A stretch of DNA of 24,844 bases, from assembly GCA_964579765.1 (NCBI GenBank), contig CAZOIK010000342.1, positions 1 to 24,844 on the forward strand, given 5' to 3'. The notes beneath the pieces were generated by a model. The model worked only from the letters and a program-made list of their open reading frames with translations, did not search any database and was not told the origin of the DNA. Position numbers and translations under genes: made by a program. The DNA comes from DATNBT01 sp964579765. Lineage in GTDB: Bacteria > Acidobacteriota > Vicinamibacteria > Vicinamibacterales > CAVVIG01. Positions 23,192-24,844 of the stretch are shown one piece after another. How positions within the stretch are numbered: the first letter of the stretch is position 1; every line of letters starts with the position of its first letter.

Positions 23192-23224
23192 CTCCTCATC
23201 GCGGACGACAACGCCTCGATGCGC
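23192..23224 (+). other. Possible relic of a response-regulator receiver start
   Basis: This short + strand stretch translates to LLIADDNASMR, which matches the opening strand and Asp-Asp pair of receiver domains, but no domain follows. It overlaps the 5' region of the minus-strand gene only upstream of its start. Eleven residues could be chance. Confidence 0.25.
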
Positions 23225-23298
23225 AACGAGCGTGGCAACAGCCGTGCCCTCGGGCCTCTGCTCCCGACTCGGGTGCAGTCGCGCGCGAGGAGGCGGCC

Positions 23299-23518
23299 AT
23301 GAAATCGAAGCTCATCCTGATCGCGCGCGCCTCGTTGCCGTCATGGACGGCTACATGAACGCGATCTTCACGCTCGACCCGAAGGCCGTGCCGCCGCTTG
23401 CGATCGACGTCCGCATGACGGAGGACACCGGCGTGATGGACCTCGGCGAGGCCTGCTCTGGCGCTCGAGAGTCGAACCGACGAGCTTCAGGATCTACGTC
23501 GCGGGCTCGCTTACTTGA
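23299..23518 (+). pseudogene. Decayed gene: small secreted protein with two frameshifts
   Basis: ATG 23299 follows a clean ribosome site (GAGGAGG, five bases) and begins MKSKLILIA, signal-peptide-like, but the frame stops after 19 residues. The second frame continues LVAVMDGYMNAIFTLDPKAV, then PPLAIDVRMTEDTGVMDLGE. The third frame gives LLWRSRVEPTSFRIYVAGS before TGA 23516-23518. Joined, these resemble the start of a SnoaL-like protein type frequent in acidobacteria (MDxYLxAxxAxDPxxxPLAxxVRxTEN). Each step is a -1 shift, so two bases appear lost. The C-terminal part is missing where the cupin gene's stop (23511) begins. Confidence 0.6.
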
Positions 23519-23873
23519 GCGTGATGACGAGCGTGTCGTACGACGTCGTGCCGATGTTCGAGAACTGGTGCTTCACCGTCTTCGGCACGTACCACACCTT
23601 GCCGGCGTCCACGTGCCCCGTCGTCTTCTCACCGTTGATGACGACTTCCATCTCGCCGGGCGTCACCTGCACGGCGATCATGTCGCGCGGGACGACGGAC
23701 TCGGGATCCCGGTAGCCGGCGGCCACCGTCAAACGCTGAACGGTCGCCCGGTCGTTGTCGAAGATGCGGGTCGCCGTCACGGGCCGGGCCGCCGGCGTCT
23801 GAGCCAGACCGTGATATGCGACGGCAGAGACGATCGCTGCCGCGACGGCAACGACGGGGATGAAATGGCGCAC
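23511..23873 (-). CDS. Secreted single-domain cupin protein
   Basis: A 120-residue protein with an N-terminal signal (MRHFIPVVAVAAAIVSAVAY, cut near LAQT). One cupin barrel follows, seen in VTPGEMEVVINGEKTTGHVDAGKVWYVPKTVKHQFSNIGT, the G(X)5H(X)3-type first motif being incomplete and the second represented by KHQFSN. Related proteins bind a metal or small ligand in the periplasm. ATG 23873 lies 18 bp upstream of the transhydrogenase stop region on the same strand, so it could be the last gene of the pnt transcript. The TAA stop overlaps the decayed gene's 3' end. Confidence 0.85.
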   Translation of the reverse strand: MRHFIPVVAVAAAIVSAVAYHGLAQTPAARPVTATRIFDNDRATVQRLTVAAGYRDPESVVPRDMIAVQVTPGEMEVVINGEKTTGHVDAGKVWYVPKTVKHQFSNIGTTSYDTLVITLK

Positions 23874-23891
23874 GGGAACTCCTTCCGGTGT

Positions 23892-24844
23892 CTAATGCAT
23901 GCCTGAGCCGCCGCTCAGCTCCTTCACGAGGTCTCCCAGCACGACCTTCGCGTCGCCGAAGAGCATCCAGGTGTGATCGGAAAAATACAGCTCGTTGTCG
24001 ATGCCCGCGAACCCGGGGTTCTTGCTGCGCTTGATCGCGAACACCGTGCGCGCCTTGTCGGCCTCGATGATCGGCATGCCGTAGATCGGGCTCGTCTTGT
24101 CGGTCTTGGCCGCCGGGTTGACGACGTCGTTCGCGCCGACCACCAGCGCGACGTCGGCCTGGGGCATGTCGTGGTTGATGTCGTCCATCTCGACGAGGTC
24201 GGTGTACGGAATGTCCGCTTCGGCGAGCAGCACGTTCATGTGCCCCGGCATGAGGCCCGCCACCGGATGGATCGCGAACTTGACCGTGATGCCGCGCTTC
24301 TTCAGCTGATCGTACAGCTCGCGCACCTTGTGCTGCGCCTGCGCGACGGCCATGCCGTAGCCGGGGATGATGACGACGAAGTTCGACTGCTCGAGCACCT
24401 GCGCCGCGCCCTCGACCGTCTCCGCTTTGTACTGCTTCTGCTCGCCGCCCGCCTTCACCTGCTGCACCTGGCCAAACGCGCCGAAGAGCACGTTGGTGAA
24501 CGAGCGGTTCATCGCCTTGCACATGATGATGGCGAGAATCAGCCCGGACGATCCGTCGAGCGCGCCGGCCGTGATGAGCAGCTTGCTGTCGAGGACGAAT
24601 CCCATCGCGACGGCCGACAGCCCCGCGTACGAATTCAGGATCGCGATCACGGTCGGCATGTCGGCGCCGCCGATCGGGATGATCAGCAGGACGCCGAAGA
24701 GCAGCGCGAGCGCGATGATCACCGGGAACAACAGCGGCGCCCACGAGGCCGTCGGATGGATCGCGATCGCCGCGGCGAGCGCAATGGCGCCGGCAAACAA
24801 CAGGAAGTTGACGACGTTCTGCCCGGGATAGGTCACCGGGCGCT
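23892..24844 (-). CDS. pntB: NAD(P) transhydrogenase subunit beta, C-terminal part (5' end off the window)
   Basis: The last about 317 residues of PntB. The membrane part has six or so helices (NFLLFAGAIALAAAIAI, LLFPVIIALALLFGVLLIIP, then MNRSFTNVLFGAFG). NADP(H)-binding domain III follows: VVIIPGYGMAVAQAQHKV (nucleotide loop), AIHPVAGLMPGHMNVLLAEA, VALVVGANDVVNPAA and KRSKNPGFAGIDNELYF. The enzyme couples proton entry to hydride transfer from NADH to NADP+. Full PntB is about 460 residues, so about 145 are missing and the frame continues past 24844. The alpha subunit genes should lie upstream, to the right of the window. Confidence 0.95.
   Translation of the reverse strand, partial: RPVTYPGQNVVNFLLFAGAIALAAAIAIHPTASWAPLLFPVIIALALLFGVLLIIPIGGADMPTVIAILNSYAGLSAVAMGFVLDSKLLITAGALDGSSGLILAIIMCKAMNRSFTNVLFGAFGQVQQVKAGGEQKQYKAETVEGAAQVLEQSNFVVIIPGYGMAVAQAQHKVRELYDQLKKRGITVKFAIHPVAGLMPGHMNVLLAEADIPYTDLVEMDDINHDMPQADVALVVGANDVVNPAAKTDKTSPIYGMPIIEADKARTVFAIKRSKNPGFAGIDNELYFSDHTWMLFGDAKVVLGDLVKELSGGSGMH

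Noticed and set aside
22408..23358. 316-codon + strand frame over the three-module protein
   Set aside because: Antisense shadow; only its last 19 codons (from ATG 23299) follow a ribosome site, and these belong to the decayed gene.

Overview
The window is GC-rich chromosomal DNA from a bacterium, most likely an acidobacterium of the Vicinamibacteria type. This is inferred from the gene mix, not from a marker gene: a divergent pair of secreted proteins with the DLSGIW / WDG-TLV / PWT motifs, a secreted DinB-like protein, a Tat-exported molybdenum hydroxylase, a YCII-DoxX-ECF sigma cassette, and short tandem-repeat tracts between genes. There is no rRNA, tRNA, CRISPR array, transposase or phage gene, so nothing indicates a classical mobile element.

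Layout. 1-142 is the 5' end of a secreted protein. 208-2269 is a three-gene + strand cassette (DGPF/YCII protein, DoxX-like membrane protein, ECF sigma factor with a long C-terminal extension). A composite palindromic repeat at 2259-2332 supplies the stop codons of the sigma gene and of the convergent DUF1810 gene. 2322-4637 is a minus-strand run (secreted protein, VOC protein, DUF4389 membrane protein, DUF1810 protein) diverging from a secreted paralogue at 4716-5840. 5899-6788 is a CvpA-like membrane protein whose signal peptide lies in another frame. 6956-8280 is a coupled pair (DinB-like protein, alpha/beta hydrolase). 8288-11076 is a two-subunit molybdenum hydroxylase with two copies of the palindromic repeat inside its reading frames. 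11138-12847 holds a divergent NmrA-like reductase and a chloroperoxidase-type hydrolase.

13020-20096 is a glycan-modification block. Five minus-strand genes (WbqC, PhyH-type dioxygenase, GtrB/DPM-like glycosyltransferase, methyltransferase, NeuD/PglD-type acyltransferase) all overlap end to start. They meet an RffA/WecE aminotransferase tail to tail, next to a large polytopic membrane protein. The WbqC operon and the membrane-protein gene are each preceded by the same 42-bp sequence (40/42 identical), which contains a well-spaced promoter (TTGCCA, 17 nt, GACAAT). I infer that they share regulation and together make, decorate and lipid-link a 4-amino-6-deoxy sugar or a related glycan. This is the best candidate for an undescribed system here.

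20121-24844 carries a patatin-like lipase with a broken 5' end beside an octamer tandem repeat, a secreted protein built of three DUF1349-like repeats, a decayed gene, a secreted cupin protein, and the C-terminal part of transhydrogenase PntB.

Caveat: four places (one in 6693-6788, one near 21333, two in 23299-23518) look like single missing bases. They may be true decay or assembly indels, and only the reads can tell.
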